The translations under genes were made by a program, and so were the position numbers. From positions 29,016,001 through 29,080,000 of the forward strand of contig OZ316891.1 of NCBI GenBank assembly GCA_973895155.1: a stretch of 64,000 nt of DNA, read 5' to 3'. The notes below the pieces were generated by a model. It saw nothing but the letters and a program-made list of their open reading frames with translations, searched no databases and was not told the origin of the DNA. Below, piece by piece: positions 47,263 through 60,009 of the stretch (its first letter is position 1; every line of letters begins with the position of its first letter). Source of the stretch: Marsupella aquatica (lineage: Eukaryota > Marchantiophyta).

Positions 47263-50175
47263 CTACTTGTCAGTCTGGGGCACTTTGGCTGATAATGCCG
47301 TTGACGCAGGTACCGTTTCTGGAATAAAATCTGCACCAAACAGAAAGATTAGTCACCATCTCTATTTTAGACAGCTTGGGCTCCGTCGGAGATGTTATAG
47401 GTGTTCGGTGGACGCTCTCCCAGCTGACGAAAATCGAAATTGGTGAGGATTAGCCTCGCACATTTATGAATATATTCAGATATCCCCCATAGCGGGTCCA
47501 GGGCTTTGCTCTCTGACTTTCCTCCCTGTTTTGCTTTCTTTTACTACTAGAGTATTTCTAAAGTACCACCTTAGATTTCGAACGATTCACTACAGGATAA
47601 GGGTGAAGATTCCATTACTAGTTCATTCAGGCCAGGATAGTGGGCCAACAATAAACTAAACCCTAAACCACTACCTCAACATAAGCATATTTCACAGGTC
47701 GTTTAAGTACTCATGGAAAATTCTCATCCAGAATCTATAATACTTTCCCTTAACTCATGGAGTAACAACACAAGGGTCAGATCCTGCAACTTTAAAACAT
47801 TTATCTGCTCCTGACCCGTCGTCGATATCGTCAATCCGTGATGATTTATAAACTAGCCGAGTTCGATCATCTGTCTTGTTCTATTTCTCTTGGCGTTCTA
47901 GCCCTCGCCATCTCAACTTGCAGATACTAAAGGTCATTCTCTTTGGATCATCATAGATATCATTGCTGTAAAAACCGTAGGACTCCGTTTTGCGTGCCCA
48001 TGATTCACTAAAGATCTAAATCTCTTTCGCTTGGTCCCCCCCACCCCCAACACCGTAGTGTCTCAGCCTTTGATCCTTCTCATTATGTGACACCTGGTCA
48101 GTTGCAGCTAATGATTTACTAATTCAACAAAATGCAACCATGTCCTTAACTCTCAATAGCTTTGTATGACAAGAGCACTCACCGGCTAGGAAGTCATATC
48201 TGTCAGTAGTATTGACATGAGACGCTGCAAAGATCACAGAAAACGACCCAACATTCCATGAGAGTGCTATATAAATATGATGAGCGAATCATTTACTATA
48301 TAAAAAATGAGGTACTGCACAGACATAAGCTAGAGTCAGAGTCTGTCCCTTGTTACAGGAAAACAAAGATTTTGACTTCAGCTGGGGAGTTGACAGATTA
48401 GGATGCTATTCGAACCCCAACCTACGATGGAATGACACGGGAGTAACGCCTCACCATGTATGACGCAATACCTGGAAATTTTGTTTTCATTACAAAAACA
48501 GGGGAACGAACTTCTTCGGGGAAGAATCAACTAGACAGACTACTTTTTCCAAATATCAGTCGCGCGGAGAACAACCAAATGCCAGCAAATTGGCACCTCT
48601 TACCGAGATCTTTGTAGCACAAAACAATCCTCTCGTCTTCTGTCATCTTAACGAAGGCATCCTCCACAAATTTCTCCAGAAAAAGCTCCTACAAGAACGT
48701 GGTCATCGGTATCAGACCCACAGCAATACTCATTCTCATTAGAAAGATCAACGCTTGGAGAAAATTTGATCACTTTGTTTCTCTTGTCTTACGTGATAGA
48801 ACGAGAAGCTACGACGGGATCATCTTTGTCAATATCGACCACTTTTACAACTAGTAGAAAGGTATCGTTCTGATTGCACTGCCAGATAACGGAAGAAGAA
48901 TGTCAGAGTCAGTAACGTTTCGCCGCCTGGCATTCCATCCGCTCGAGGCCACACCTCGACGGAGCAGACGCCATCGAAGGAAAAGCCTCCGGCATAGCGA
49001 CACGTGACGGACAACTGCAATTTAATTTCATGTTACAGGAAGCAACTGCCAGAAAATATGATTTCACAGTTCATATGTGTGCCGACAAAGACCTTATCGA
49101 GTAGATAATGAGCAGTTGAGAGCAACAAGCTCGTCGACTTTCTCGGCCACAGCACCAAGCACCGAGAAAAACTCTCAATCCTGTCAGGAAATTCCTCATT
49201 CTCTCTTGCTCTTTCTCTGGTGCCACTGAAGTATCCGACTTCAGATTCCAATGGGGAGAAGTGAGGATAAGATTCTATTCAAAAGATGGCTTCAGCCTAG
49301 TATACAATGCACGCCAATTGGGAATCTGAAAAATAGAAGAGGGCTGACGGGAACCCTGAGCGATGAAAGGAGAATTTTCTCATTCGGCATTCTGCAGTAG
49401 CAAAATGTGTCTCCTTCATACTGTTGGCAATTCAATTGCCCCGAAGCCAATGATTGAAGTATTCCACCCATTTGTGGCGCACACTTTTCGACCTCAAACA
49501 TTGTCAGCTCGGATTGCACACACCTCGAGGGTCGTGCACTGAGCGAGTTCTCTCAGACCATTAGGGTTGCCAGAAGCACATTGCTCCACAGACTATCTCA
49601 CCGGACATATCAACCGCCCGGAAGAGAGGGTAGCCCAGAGAGGGGAAAGCAAGGTTAGCCAATTCCATCCAAATGTGGACCATCATTAAAAGGATTCTCA
49701 ATCTTTCCCACACAGCCGATAAGAACACGACTATCCACAGGGAAGAGGCACTCACTGCAGCTTTGGCGATGAGGAAACCGGCCTCCACGCCCACCTGTTG
49801 AACCTCCACCTCGCTCTTTACCAACCGCCGCACTCTCGAAATGGGGAACGCCAATGTCGTCAGCGCGGCGGACTTGGTCGGCTTCCTGCTGCCGCCATTT
49901 GCAACAGCAGCTGAGGACTTCCTCTTTTTCGTCGACCTAGCAGGCGAAGTGTGCCCATTCTCCACCTCTCTTTCCCCTTCGCCGTCCTCTTCATCCTCTT
50001 CCTCATTTCCCACCTCCTCGTCCTCCTCTTCTTGCTCCTCCGCCTCCTCCGCCGACTCCTCCTCCTCTTCCTCCTGCTCCTCTCCTTCGGACGACCTTTG
50101 CGCCTCCTCCTCCTCTTCTACTTCTTCTTCTTCCTCTCGTCTCCCGGATTCCGACTCAGAATCTGTGCCGCTCAT
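47263..50175 (-). CDS. Histone-fold protein of the DPB3/POLE4/NF-YC10 type
   Basis: Four exons on the minus strand join in frame: 50175-49756, 48688-48604, 48224-48183 and 47330-47263. They give 204 residues. Residues 1-80 are strongly acidic (Glu/Asp/Ser), followed by a KKRKSS nuclear-localisation-like basic patch. The histone fold begins FPISRVRRLVKSEVEVQQVG (110-129), continues FLIAKAA|ELFLEKFVEDAF across the first intron and YKDLASHVNTTDRYDFLA across the second, then DFIPETVPAS. This matches the small histone-fold subunits of DNA polymerase epsilon and the plant NF-YC10/DPB3-1 group, which act in replication or as transcription cofactors with an NF-Y-like partner. It lacks the classical NF-YC core length. 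The last exon ends AAG TAG; that TAG also lies in a possible GTAGGT donor, so an extra C-terminal exon is possible. Confidence 0.86.
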
Positions 50176-50538
50176 CCCGCCGTCTTCGTGGACCCGGTTG
50201 ATGCACCTCCACCACTGCCACTACTGAATTGTGCACAACACCAACAATCTCTCGACCTCAAGGGATTCGTGCCCCACTCCACTCCACCGATTCAGAGCAC
50301 ACAGCTTCGACCTTCCACTTGGACGCCAATTGGGCTCATCCGCCACACCACCACTGCCGATGATACCGAATTGTTCACAACATCGACGTATGCAATTCGT
50401 CCCCTCTTCACCAATAATTCAGAGCAGAGCTTCGCCCTTCGACTTGGACGCGAGGCGGAGGCTTTCTCATTGTCGTTCAGCTATGCTCAGCCGAGTGGCA
50501 TTTGCGTTACGAAATTCCTTTAGAGCTGTTGTCGACAG

Positions 50539-50540
<2 letters not shown>

Positions 50541-50578
<38 letters not shown>
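50541..50578. repeat. (CT)19 microsatellite upstream of the histone-fold gene
   Basis: An uninterrupted 38-bp CT tract lies about 366 bp upstream of the minus-strand start codon at 50175. On the coding strand of that gene it reads (AG)n. GA/CT tracts of this kind are common in plant promoters and leaders, where GAGA-binding BBR/BPC proteins can bind. A role here is inference. Confidence 0.95.
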
Positions 50579-50582
<4 letters not shown>

Positions 50583-52435
50583 GTGTGCGCATTGTGAAGA
50601 GAAGAACAGAGACTCCAGAACTGCGGGAGGGGCCATTCTACTGCGACCGAGACTGCGACTGAGACTGCGACTGTGAGGTATCGTTCCAGTTAGTACCGTA
50701 GTCGGGAACTTGGGCTCCACGTCGCGCAAGTTCTGTCGCGCAAAATACTTGATGGACCCCTCTAGGTAAAGACATTACTTACGAACCCCTCACTTTTCAA
50801 ATATAGTTAATGGGCCCCTTGTCTCTGCAACCCTTTCTCATGACTTGTGTGGTTATTTTTTCATGTTTTAATTGTAACATGATCCTACAATTATCTACGT
50901 CAGTCCACTAAATGTATTCTCTAGAAGCAATTTTCAGTGTACACTTGCTTAAAGATAAGTAGATAACGTATGTACCAAATATTTAGCCCTTGTCACTCCC
51001 ATATTCATTTTTTTAATATGTAGATAAGGCATGTACCAATTATTTAGCCCTTGTCAGTCCTGTATTCACTTTTTTCATGTTTTGAAATACTTGTGCAAGC
51101 TAACTAATACTTTAAGGTATGTAATATTTACTCTCTTTAGTTATTCCATCTCAATTTTTGGCAGTACTCACACCTGAGTATTTCTCCAAAGCATAGTCTT
51201 ACCACCTCCATGAAGGCTGGAAAAACTGTTTGCACAACCTCAGGCAAAAGAGACCTTGCCTGACAGAGGCAAATCTGAAAGGAGAGGACCCCATCCTCCA
51301 CTTATGACGTGGTCAAAGAGGATGGGTTAAAGATCCACAATAAAAGGAGAGGCCAAGGAGTGCCTCTATGTACCCCCCAAAACTAATTTATCTGGGTACA
51401 CATGTCAGGAGGCTCACAATTTTTCCAAGCTGACTCCGCTGACCGTCAAAGTTGTGAGAATGAGGGAGGGAGACCAAATTGCAAGAGTTTTTGCTCCTAG
51501 ACAGTGAGTAGTAACTCTTTATTGGTTTACTTGAATAATCATTATTTTGGGGCACAAGCAGGACATAGGTGCCCAAGGAAAGGACATAAAAGTCATAGCC
51601 TCAATCTCCCAGGTTGTGCCTAGCCACCCCGAAAAGGGAGAAAACTCTGACTTTAAAGAAATCATTGTAGGTAAGAATGAGGCTGGAGGGGGTTATTGGG
51701 TGTAAGGGTGGTGAGCCTGAGGGGGTTACAGTCCATAACCCCCAAACAGTCAGTGGGTTACGGAGCTGGGTTACAGAGGGGTTATGGGAGCATCAACCCT
51801 ACTTTTGAATCTTCAAAACAATGCTTGGGAGGAGTCTCAACTTTGATACATGCAAGTAATACAGAGATTAAATCAGAGATCCTTGGGGCTTAAATCAATC
51901 GTGGGGGCAGGCTGGCTACCTCGATCGGGGTCTCACATTATGGAGCCCTGTCCTAATGTGTGACTTTTTGAAGGCTCAGACACCCTAAACTTTTTTTTTC
52001 CATATTGGAATGTTCCAAACTGGCTAAAAAGATATATTTTTTCTTGTAAGTCTTACAAATTGGATTTAAAAACCCCAAATATTCTTTCACAAAACATTCA
52101 AAGTATTCCCTTGAACCCAATAATAGACCCGATGTTTCATTGTAAGCAATGTGTCATTTTTGCGGATGTGATACCCCGAGCTGGCTAGGAGGTTATGGCC
52201 AATAACCTCCAATGAAAATACAAAGTAAGGTTCACAAGGAGGGTTTACATCTGGCCTATTCTTTGCAATTGAGGTTTCAAGTAGGAGGTTATGAACACAC
52301 CCATTCTTTGCAACTGAGGTTTGCACTACAAGGTTATATGAACAAACGTCTCAATCTGTTTGGCATTGTGGGAGGAAGAGTTCAGACTGATAAATGCATT
52401 CTTTTGTTATTGAAGGGTACTCTGCATGCATGTTA
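50579..52435. other. Intergenic, low-copy and repeat sequence, no gene
   Basis: The promoter side of the histone-fold gene is followed by AT-rich DNA. A 61-bp tandem pair occurs at 50960-51081 (TAGATAA.G.ATGTACCAA.TATTTAGCCCTTGTCA). CCCCC/GGGGG-rich GTTA repeats occur at 51670-51790 (GGGGGTTA in both orientations), and a doubled CTTTGCAA.TGAGGTTT block at about 52260-52340. No exon was recognised. Confidence 0.45.
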
Positions 52436-53225
52436 TTATGGATCTGTTTTTGACAGTGGACAGAAGTTGTTGGAACAGATCCTTTCTCTATGGAGTCTAG
52501 AAGGCTGCTGATTGACATCCAAAGCTGAATTGGAGGTGAGGATATGACTACATTTTGGCATACAATTCACTCTCGTGTGAACCATCGGCAAACCATCACC
52601 GGTTGATGGGTCGCTTTGGCAAAGTGATGTTACACCATGAATGCTGCAATATTGTCGTCCAGCAATAAAACTTGTCTGCTGCTTAGAAACAAGCCCAGGC
52701 ACCACTGGCTTCAGCCGATCGGACAGAATCTTGGCTGCAAGCTTGTGAGCCATAGTCAGCATCGTCAATGGGCGCCAATTCTTCAGGAATTGTGTGTCAT
52801 CGTTCTAAGGTATCACTTTGGTGACCCCGGTTGCAGCACAGGAGGTAAGTAATCCATCGTTCCCGAAGAGGTGCATCAATGCATCATGGCCACACAATCT
52901 TCCAAGTCCAAGTCCAACACATTTGGAGAACCTCGGCCGATTTCTCCGTAGGAAAGCTCATAACCACATTGGTTATCTCATCCTCTGTGAGTTCGATGAC
53001 CAGAGATGAGCTTCAGTAACTCTTTGCGTGATCAAACTGAAGACTTCGTTGTGGAGCTCGGCCACTTTCAGCTGAAAATCGGGGTCAGAAGTGAATACGT
53101 TGGAATAGTAATCACCCAGTTCGTCCATGATCTGGCCCTCATGCTCTATGATCTCCCCGTTGTCAAATTGGATGAGCTTGATGTTCCCGGCTCTGTTTAC
53201 CGGTCATTTGAATGAAAAAATATCG
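52436..53225 (-). pseudogene. LINE (non-LTR retrotransposon) reverse-transcriptase remnant
   Basis: On the minus strand, 53225 downward reads RYFFIQM in one frame, then in the next NIKLIQFDNGEIIEHEGQI and YYSNVFTSDPDF, and further on HNEVFSLITQRVTE. The later segment reads LTMLTMAHKLAAKILSDRLK and PGLVSKQQTSFIAGRQ. These are the pre-RT spacer and the first reverse-transcriptase motifs of plant LINE ORF2. Frames change and stops intervene between the blocks, and the downstream catalytic motif cannot be found. It is an inert 5'- and 3'-truncated copy. Confidence 0.85.
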
Positions 53226-56021
53226 AGAGGGATTATCTTAATTCCAATCAACATATTGCTTTTGGAATGCCAACCACGTTATATTTCTGGAATGTTATCT
53301 ACTATTGATATTTCTTTCATATGCATATTCACATTTTTTTAAGTTCTCTTATTGCAAAAATGTTTGGTCCATCTGGGTCAGATGTGGTGGTACACTGGGG
53401 TATAAAACTAAAGGTCCAGTTGCTCTACTGTGTTGTATCTCTAACTACAATTTTTAGCCTAACGTGGCATTTGGCAAGTGGTCAAGGCAACTTGAATGAA
53501 CCACGTATCCTTAAACCATGCCACTCCCAGGTCAAACCTGGTGATACCAGCTTTCACTGTCAATAACATCTTTTGTCTGAAAGTGTGTAGAATACTGGCA
53601 TAGCTGAGGAGATAATGGGGAAAAAGAGGAAAGGTTTGGACTCTTCCCTTATATTCTGGTAGTGGTGGTTAAGTGGGGACTTTGCATAGCGTGGTTATCG
53701 TCGAACCATTTCCCCAAGAGAAAGTCACTCGGATCGTTAGGCCTGAACTCAAAAATGGATGCATCTTCACTCGAGAGAATCTGCTGTAACTATTCTCTCA
53801 CACGTCAATTCCAACCCTTGAGCAATAAGCATGTTCTCGCCAGGGTGAAGTCTATTAGTTTGGCTAATGGTTGGGTGAAAGGGAACCAGAAAACTCGTGG
53901 ATCAAATGAGGATGGAATCAAATCTGCCAGTCCTAATGTACATCTCCTTACACTCTTTGGAATGAGTACTATTCCAATCACAATTTCTAACGAAAACATG
54001 GATCCCAAAGTTCTAGTGAAATACCGACCAAAAGAACATACGCACGTATTCCCGCAAGGATCGAGAAGGTCGCCATTCTAACAGCAAATGCCATATTATA
54101 TTGTATCTTTGTTAGTCGGAAAGTCATCTGAACTGGAAACTGATTTTAGAGTACATATGAGAAGAATTGCAGTTGTACGCAGATGCTTGCCAATCTTACC
54201 AATCTCGTCAAAGATCCCATACTTCACTTTGAAGACTCCATACTTTTCAAGACCACACGGTATCATTTTCTTCTAAAGGTGTAATGCTACAATTGAATCC
54301 CCTGAGGATGTCATGGTTGTCCATCGTTGTTCAGCAGCCTTACCCTTGGGACGGTGTGAAGCTCTTTAACACATTGCAGTTTATACGCATTTCGACTACT
54401 GTCCAGGTTTCTCAGCCAACCAAAGATGTCTGTGGTAAGTTTACAATTTGTCATGTAGGCTAGCACATTCGTCGAGGTTGGAAAACTTCATAGTTTGACA
54501 TTTCGGTTATTGTCTGAGTGTCCAATCGAACTTCAAGTTGCCAAAAATTCGCTCAGAGTATTGTACACATTCGTTGAGGTCAGTAACTTCGTGGATTTGC
54601 CATGTCAGCCACCGTCCCAGTGTCCTATAGATATTCAAGTTGCCAAGACGTTTCTCGGAGTATTTAACACCTCCGTTGAGGTTGAAAACTTCATAGATTT
54701 GAAATGCTCACAGTATTGAACACCTCGTAGACAGATGCTGCCTCGATAAATCAGGTAAGAGTTTTCCTCATCTTTTCTAGTTTCATTTCCAGTAAAATAT
54801 AAGAAGCCTTGATAAAAAGCAGCATATCAATTCGAGGATGAGAGCTGAATACCTCAACGCAAAAAGTTGGTGGGTAGACTCGGGCCGATCAATTGCACTC
54901 TTTTTCTTGGGGGCTCTTTCTGGGCTCTTTTAGGGTCCGCTTTCATGATACCTGTGTCTCTTGTCTGTTCTTGGGGTATCAGTGGCCCGGAAAATCATCA
55001 GTTGAATGCGTGCCTCGTACATAGAATCCAGCAGGGCCCAAATTAAACAGGCTTTCTATAGTCTTGCTCTTATGATATGATGCATTGACTTCCGTGAGTT
55101 GAAAACCAATATGTATTCTATTGCCGGCGAGTTTTTCGGGTAGAGGGAACAAGGGATAGTTCTCGCAGAGCGGTAGCACCGGTACTGGTCTCCGGTCTCT
55201 TTTCAAAGTTGAATAGCAACTTTCTCATTGAACCACCCATAGAACTTGAATTAGTTTCAGACTCTTGTAGGAGATCCTTAATTGAGGATGATGCATATGA
55301 ACCAACAGATCTTACAACATTCCACAACTTTCCTGTTAACTGCGCGGACGTTGACAAGGGTGGCGGCGGTAGCAGGCACAGCACACCTGTGGACAAAGGC
55401 AATGCATGGTTTAAACCTATCAAAGCATGGTGCACCAAAAGAGGATTCTGCTGACAGTCTGGGAGTCCACTACGAGCTGACTTGGGGCAATCAAGGTGTG
55501 GAAGAATAAGCGTCCCCTACGTTATCTCTGAAGGTGATGTCCTGAGTCGTAGTTGAGAGGTGTTGGTGGTTATTTGTGAGATTTCAGTGAAGAGAGGGGT
55601 TAGTCGCAATTGTCAGAATTCAGGTAACCCCATTCAGCGAACCCTTGGGAAAACAAAATTCAACAAGGTATCCTCGTTAAACAGTCCCTACTTGTCCTCC
55701 GTGACCTATAGACAACCCTTGGTGTTTCGAGATGAACTTGCACTACTGGACTTCGACTATGTAAAATAGGTTTCTGTGGACAGCACCAGGCAAACCCGGT
55801 AAACCCGGTAAAGCATAACATCCAAAGCCGAGAAAACCAGGAACAAAAGTGATGAAAAACCCCAAACCCGAGAGGGTCGCTTGGCAAGTGTAACCAAGAT
55901 CAGTTGCTTGACAATAAAACTTTAAGGGGACAAAACTGTATTCGAGCAAAAATTGTCTATCTTCACTACTCGAGGTAACTCTGATTGATTTAGTCCACTC
56001 TTAAGTCTTTGGACTGCATTG
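53226..56021. other. Intergenic, no gene assigned
   Basis: Decayed sequence, possibly including more of the LINE (a 53805-54008 minus-strand frame is open, but no motif was recognised). A 102-bp tandem repeat lies at 54519-54720. Open frames on both strands overlap at 55098-55453 (118 codons plus, 107 codons minus) without a domain. Confidence 0.4.
54519..54720. repeat. Tandem repeat, 102-bp unit in a continuous open frame
   Basis: TGTCCAATCGAACTTCAAGT starts unit 1 and TGTCCTATAGATATTCAAGT starts unit 2 at 54621. Both contain TTGCCAA...CTCGGAGTAT-like and CGTTGAGGT...AACTTC blocks. A partial earlier unit lies at about 54460-54518. The unit is 34 codons, and the plus frame stays open over both units (CPIELQVAK / CPIDIQVAK). 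Confidence 0.8.
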
Positions 56022-59000
56022 TTACGTTTTTTTCTTCGTACCTTTCTCCTCTCTTTTCCTCTTCCCTCCAGCTGGGACTATAGCGCCAGTATTACCGTGT
56101 GAGGCCAACTTCCTGGCTGCAACTGCAGGTCGTTTATGAAGAACACTATTCTTTCCAGTCTTGCCCGACTTCGAGGATTTGCCTTTTTCATTAGATTTTC
56201 CCTCATTTGATGTTCGGGTTGGCCCTGTTGCTTTTCCTGGTCGTCCGTCAACTTTGCTTGCTCTTGTTCCTTCGTAGGACAATACGCTTCTTTTACTAAT
56301 GCGCTCCTCAGCTCCTGATCTTGGTTTTGATCTGTACCCTCCTGAACTGTTCTTTGCAGACAGATTGCCCCCAGTCGGCTTCTTCTGGAACCCAAACCGA
56401 ATTATGCGAAGCTGTCTATTCCTTAGTCTCGTGAATTCTGCATTGTCTAGAGCAGTTGTGGCACCAACCTGACAACAAAGAAATATGAATAACAGAACTT
56501 GGAAACACTCCACCGGACCCTGCTCCAGTATGAAATGCAGGTTCAAAACAATCACATCCGTATCCAAGGTAGTGAATCTTAATAATCATAATGGAATACC
56601 ATTTTAAAATATAGGTGATAAAATTCTCACGAACAGGTCAGTCCATCCAGGTAATACCTTCTTCTTGAAACAAACAAAAGCAAAGCCTTTCCCGATGCTA
56701 GTTTGCGGATCTCTTACGACCCGAACGGCCTCCACCTCCAGATCTGGACTCTTGCCTTGAAATAGTGAATAAACGTCCTCATCCTGTACAAACACAATCT
56801 CACCTCTCCAATGTTAGCCTCAAAAAACAAGATAGGCATAGAAGTAGCATGATATCAGCCAAGATGACACCTTCAACATTTAATGCCTATCCTGCCTAAC
56901 AAGTCCAATTGGTTATTGTAACCTACATATCAAGACGTACATGGTGAAACGAAGGCTTATGGAGAGTCTTTAGGATACGGCACGACATCCCGATAATGCT
57001 AGTGTGCAGGTGAACATGATCAAAACACTTCGAAAATTGGGGTTCAATTGAACCACAAAATAACGGTTAGGAGGTCAACTGCAACTCATACGACCAAAAC
57101 TTACTCTTTGGCTTGAGAGTGCAGCTGCAACCTATACGACCAAAATTTACTCACTGGCTTGAGAGTGCAGCAGAAGTTTCTTATAACCAGGGAGACTTCT
57201 TCCTAGTATGAAGAGCACTAAATAATAGATCCGAGTTTGTTTCCATCTCAGGAGGAAACGACGAGACTTCTGTTGGAAGGGCGCAACTACCATACAAATT
57301 TATCACGTTGATCAGAGACAACTAGGCGCCATGCAGATTTTACCCAAGGGGCGATGCCGTCCTTTCCTTCCCAGTGATTGTGGCATAGAGGTCCAGGATC
57401 GAACAAAGATATACCTCCACATCAAACGGAAGATTTCCAACAAAAATCGACCGTGAACGATCGTACTCGATTCCTGATTCACCAATCTTGTCGCCCTTGC
57501 GCGGGGCTGTTGCCATGTCCACACGAATATGTTTCCCATGAAACTGCACATGCGAAAACGAACCCAGAAATTGTCAACGACAAGCTTGGACCTGACATAT
57601 TGGAGCTCCACCGAAGCTATAAACTAAGCTTCAGTATGAAATTACTACGTGAAACCATTGACAGCACCTTGAAGCAATACTTCCACAAGAAAAGACGATT
57701 TAACAGACAACAAAAGACAAAATGCCAGAATGAACTAAACACTCCATATACCATTAAATCTCTAGTTTTGAAACTCCAGTCGTGTTTAACAAAGCATACC
57801 TCTGTCATGTTGTGCGCTAATGCAGCCTTAGCTGACTCCTCCTTGTGAAAGACCACATATCCGTTCAGGCTGAGCCACAGTTTCACACGAGGGAAAACAC
57901 ATTTCTCAAATAATCGGCAAGACTTGATTTGTCAAATCATTTTTCTTTCATCCTCTACTATACCGCGTGTTCCACTCAAAATAGTCTTTCACCCCTTCCA
58001 ACTTGTTTAAGACTACGATCACGAACTAACCAATCTACATATGCCACCGAATATTGAATTCAATGGCAGAAATGATTTCACTGTGTTTCTTAAGCTTGCA
58101 AAGACACTCGTGAAAATACGGACACGAATAATTGTGCTCGGTAGGTCCGACACTGTTAGTTGTGCCAGAAGATAACATTGATGAAATAGTCAAAGGAGCA
58201 ACTCTAGCAAACCGATAGCACATTGAACAAACGTAGTAGGCTTCTGAACACTAACCTGGAACGTGACTCGTTCAGCTGCCCCGTGATGACGGCCGCTTTC
58301 CGTGGCATTTTCGTCTGCACAAGACGTACAAGCCATGCAACGCAAATTAGGACAACCTAGCACAGGAAACTTGCTAACTTAAGTGCGGCATTTGTATATG
58401 AAATTGGACAATTATGCGTGCCACGATGATACATTCACACGAAAGAGTTATCCAAAGGTGAGATTACAAGATGCACTACAAAATCAATAAGGTTATTTGG
58501 AAGGCCAACGTTGCCTCAAATTACTGAGGTAAAATCATCGAAGATTGGACCGTCGGATCTCAGGAGATATCCAAGATAGACTGCTTCAGAAGGGAGAGGA
58601 CTTACATCCACGAGAGGCACGGATCGCAGACGAGCAGATTCCACTTCTCCAAATTGAGAAAACTCACGTAACAGCTGCTTAGGCTTCACGCTCACCGGTA
58701 AATTCCCTACAAAAATGGTCCTTTTTAATCGTTCCTCGTTGTCTATATGTTCCTCCTTCGTCCTCTTCCTGTTCTTCTTGGCTCCACTGGCAGCATTATC
58801 TTCATCATCGTCGGAACTTAATTTTCGTTTCCCTCTAAATCGTTCTGCCGGTTCCGTGGCCGCAACGCCACCCTGTTCTGCATCACCCTTTTGTCCCTTC
58901 GCATTCTCCTTCCCGTCAACCGTTCCACGCCTCTTTCTCTCATACAGCTCCTCCACATTGCTATCCTTCTTCCTCTTCGATCCTAACCGTGTCTCCATTA

Positions 59001-60009
59001 CAGATGCAGAAGCAGATGGAGGGGCCCCAGCTACCTGTTCTTCCTCCTGGCCCTTGTTCGGTAGAAGACTCTCTGACCCGATGTCCTCTAATCTCTTCGT
59101 CTTCTTCTTATGCTTCTCTTCTCCCCCATCAGCCTCTTGAGGCCCCCTCTTTGCTGTTGGCTTCAAACTCTTCTCTCCTCCCAAATCTTCTCGTTCATCC
59201 ATTCCAGCGGACGTTTTCTCCAATTTGCTCTCCATGTGTGCAATTCCTGTTGAGAAGAGAAGATCCTCATTTAGCCGTTTCTTCATATTGCGAGCACTCT
59301 GTCTTAAACCCTGCTGCGGCTCAGAGTCTGTACCCTTCTTTATTTTCTTCTTCGATTCTGTGCCTTTTGTACGATCGAGCCCGGCGGCCTCTTCCTCTGC
59401 ATTTGCATCACCAGAAGCTTCTAGCTCTGACTTCCGTTTGCGACTGTCGCTGGATCCGCTCGTCATATTCTCGTCACCGGCGATCTCTTGCACAGATTTA
59501 GTCTTCCTCCTCTTCTTTTCGCTCACAACCTCGTCATCTGCCCTCTTTACTTTCTTCATCTTCTCTTGACTGCTCTCAGAAATCTTCTCCTCAGACACTG
59601 TGGTGGTTGAGGCATCTCCTTTATCCTGTTCTTCAGGCAAATCCCCTGCTGTATTCTCCAAAACGGCTTTCAAACCTGCTGCCTTCTTCATCTTCTTCTT
59701 CTGTCCTATACCCTCCAACTCATCTTGGCCGGAAACACCAACTTCATCATTCACAGCATTTTTCGATGGTCCATCAAACCCCACGTCGTTCTCCCTCTCC
59801 CCACTCGCATCCCCCTCAGTCGATAATGTTGTGTCGTTCTTTCTCCGAAATGGGTTGTTGGTGAAAATGGAGAGGCCATTCGAAAAGCCGCCGAAGAGGC
59901 TCTCGAAAATACTCGAACCTTCCGCTGTTACTTCTGATTTCTCCGCCATCATCGAATGCTTTTCGCTTCCCCACCTGAGGACCTTCTCTCCCTCCCCCAC
60001 TGCTGGCAA
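56022..60009 (-). CDS. RBM34: RBM34/Nop12-like nucleolar RNA-binding protein with two RRMs
   Basis: Six exons on the minus strand join in frame: 60009-58606, 58314-58256, 57869-57800, 57543-57415, 56783-56658 and 56468-56022. They give 744 residues. Residues 1-425 are low-complexity, Lys/Glu/Ser-rich, with many KKKxK patches. RRM1 starts RTIFVGNLPVSVKPKQLLR (about 430) and continues through SLNGYVVFHKEESAKAALA and FHGKHIRVDMA. RRM2 starts RSIFVGNLPFDVEDEDVY (about 542), with RNP1 GKGFAFVCF and the end block LRNRQLRIIRF. The C-terminal ~110 residues are basic and end KKT. This is the architecture of human RBM34 and yeast Nop12, which bind pre-rRNA in 60S subunit assembly in the nucleolus. The start could instead be at MMAEKSEV (59952). 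The fourth intron holds a 46-bp tandem duplication. Confidence 0.93.
57081..57172. repeat. Tandem duplication, 46-bp unit, inside intron 4 of the RBM34-like gene
   Basis: GCAACTCATACGACCAAAAC...TTGGCTTGAGAGTGCAGCT is followed at 57127 by GCAACCTATACGACCAAAAT...GGCTTGAGAGTGCAGC. Only a few bases differ. The repeat lies between exon 4 (57415) and exon 5 (56783), so it is removed from the mRNA. Confidence 0.92.

Noticed and set aside
49841-50523. Plus-strand frames of 128 and 190 codons, Ser- or Leu-rich
   Set aside because: They are the reverse of the acidic Glu-codon stretch of the histone-fold gene; the homopolymeric Ser/Leu text is a mirror of GAG/GAA codons.
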